NCBI GenBank assembly: GCA_011523445.1
Contig: WTGT01000204.1
Span: 1 to 7,070, forward strand
Direction: 5' to 3'
Length of the DNA: 7,070 nucleotides
Source: Paracoccaceae bacterium
GTDB lineage: Bacteria > Pseudomonadota > Alphaproteobacteria > Rhodobacterales > Rhodobacteraceae
Within the stretch, counting starts at the first letter, position 1. Each line of letters begins with the position of its first letter. The position numbers and the translations under genes were made by a program. The notes under the pieces are model-generated. The model worked only from the letters and a program-made list of their open reading frames with translations, was not told the origin of the DNA and did no database searches. Shown here one piece after another: positions 6,480 to 7,070 of the stretch.

Positions 6480-7070
6480 TCATTCATTCTTCTCTGATGG
6501 AAAAAGCCAGTCTTCAAGTTTACGCATACCTCCCAAAGTCAAACCTGCAACCGCAAGGATTGAAATAATCGTTGCAAACATTTTATCATAATGTGCAACG
6601 AATCTGTTGTACGTTATCAGATCACCAATACCTGTAGGAGTTATCAGCAATTCAGCCAAAACAATGCCGATAAATGCCCCTGAAACACCAAGTCTCAGTC
6701 CTGCAAAAATCATTTTTTGGGCTGATGGTAGTATCACAAAAAGTATAGTATCAAACCATGATGCGCGAAAACTTTTTGCCATTTCCAATAATGATGGGCT
6801 TGTGGCTTGAATACCCTTATAAGAATTCAGTGCGACGAGTGGCATTCCTAAAATAACTATAGCCACCACTTTTGCTGTGTCGCTAATTCCATAAATATAA
6901 GTTAACATAGGAATTAGAGCAGAAACAGGGGCGGTTTGGAAAATAATAAGTAAAGGCATAATAAACCATTCGGTGCTCCTTACCAGTCCAATGCTAATGC
7001 CTATAATCACGCCACCAATTATGGTTATGCAAAGTCCTATAAGAAGAGGAGGTAAACTATCTGCATAAGC
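6480..7070 (-). CDS. ABC transporter inner-membrane permease, SsuC-like, second subunit (5' partial)
   Basis: This is the first visible gene of the operon and is cut by the right edge. The frame is open to base 7070 (AYADSLPPLLIGLCITIIGG precedes the GTG at 7010), so that GTG is internal and the N-terminus is missing. Of 196 visible residues, hydrophobic segments lie near 9-30, 36-58, 67-82, 126-143 and 164-181. The EAA loop is present, E96-M-A-K-S-F-R102-A-S with Pro115, but the usually invariant glycine is Arg102. It differs clearly from the other permease (for example PTGIGDLITYNRF against GFGGLFNTYLSYF), so the importer probably uses a permease heterodimer. A substrate-binding protein would be expected beyond 7070. 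Confidence 0.9.
   Translation of the reverse strand, partial: AYADSLPPLLIGLCITIIGGVIIGISIGLVRSTEWFIMPLLIIFQTAPVSALIPMLTYIYGISDTAKVVAIVILGMPLVALNSYKGIQATSPSLLEMAKSFRASWFDTILFVILPSAQKMIFAGLRLGVSGAFIGIVLAELLITPTGIGDLITYNRFVAHYDKMFATIISILAVAGLTLGGMRKLEDWLFPSEKNE

Overview
This window is bacterial and densely coding. It holds two functional blocks: a cobalamin (vitamin B12) corrin-ring block at 1-4611, and an ABC importer block at 4889-7070 that runs off the right edge. The CobA and CobJ sequences look alphaproteobacterial. CobA carries an ITAG...AYAGIPLTYRETN type of core, and CobJ has an insertion before the CLPGIT motif. The moderate, AT-leaning composition would suit a marine alphaproteobacterium. 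This placement rests on remembered family patterns, not on a search.

Cob block. On the + strand, a CbiG-CobJ fusion gene enters from the left edge already open, and its stop overlaps the GTG start of cobM (GTGA). On the - strand, cobA is followed directly by cobB, and their coding regions overlap by 5 bases. The two pairs converge, and the 3' ends of cobM and cobB overlap by 10 bases. CobA makes precorrin-2 from uroporphyrinogen III. The CobJ domain contracts the ring and methylates C17, CobM methylates C11, the CbiG domain is expected to open the ring-A lactone, and CobB amidates the a and c side chains of the finished ring. CobL/CbiET, CobI, CobH, CobK and the later steps must lie elsewhere.

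The most notable detail is the start of cobB. The P-loop N-terminus (MRGLIVSAPNSGAGKT if the first codon is read as Met) is encoded upstream of the first ATG. A stop codon lies just before it, and no in-frame ATG, GTG or TTG is available. The only sensible start is an ATT with an ideally spaced AGGAGG. That ATT lies in one arm of an 8-bp hairpin whose loop holds the Shine-Dalgarno.

ABC block. After a 277-bp AT-rich gap without a recognised riboswitch or terminator, three - strand genes form an operon in transcription order permease, ATPase, permease. They are of the nitrate/sulfonate/taurine/thiamine-precursor (SsuBC/TauBC) type. The first permease is cut by the right edge. No substrate-binding protein is in the window, so the substrate is open. 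I found no tRNA, rRNA, CRISPR array, insertion sequence or prophage gene.
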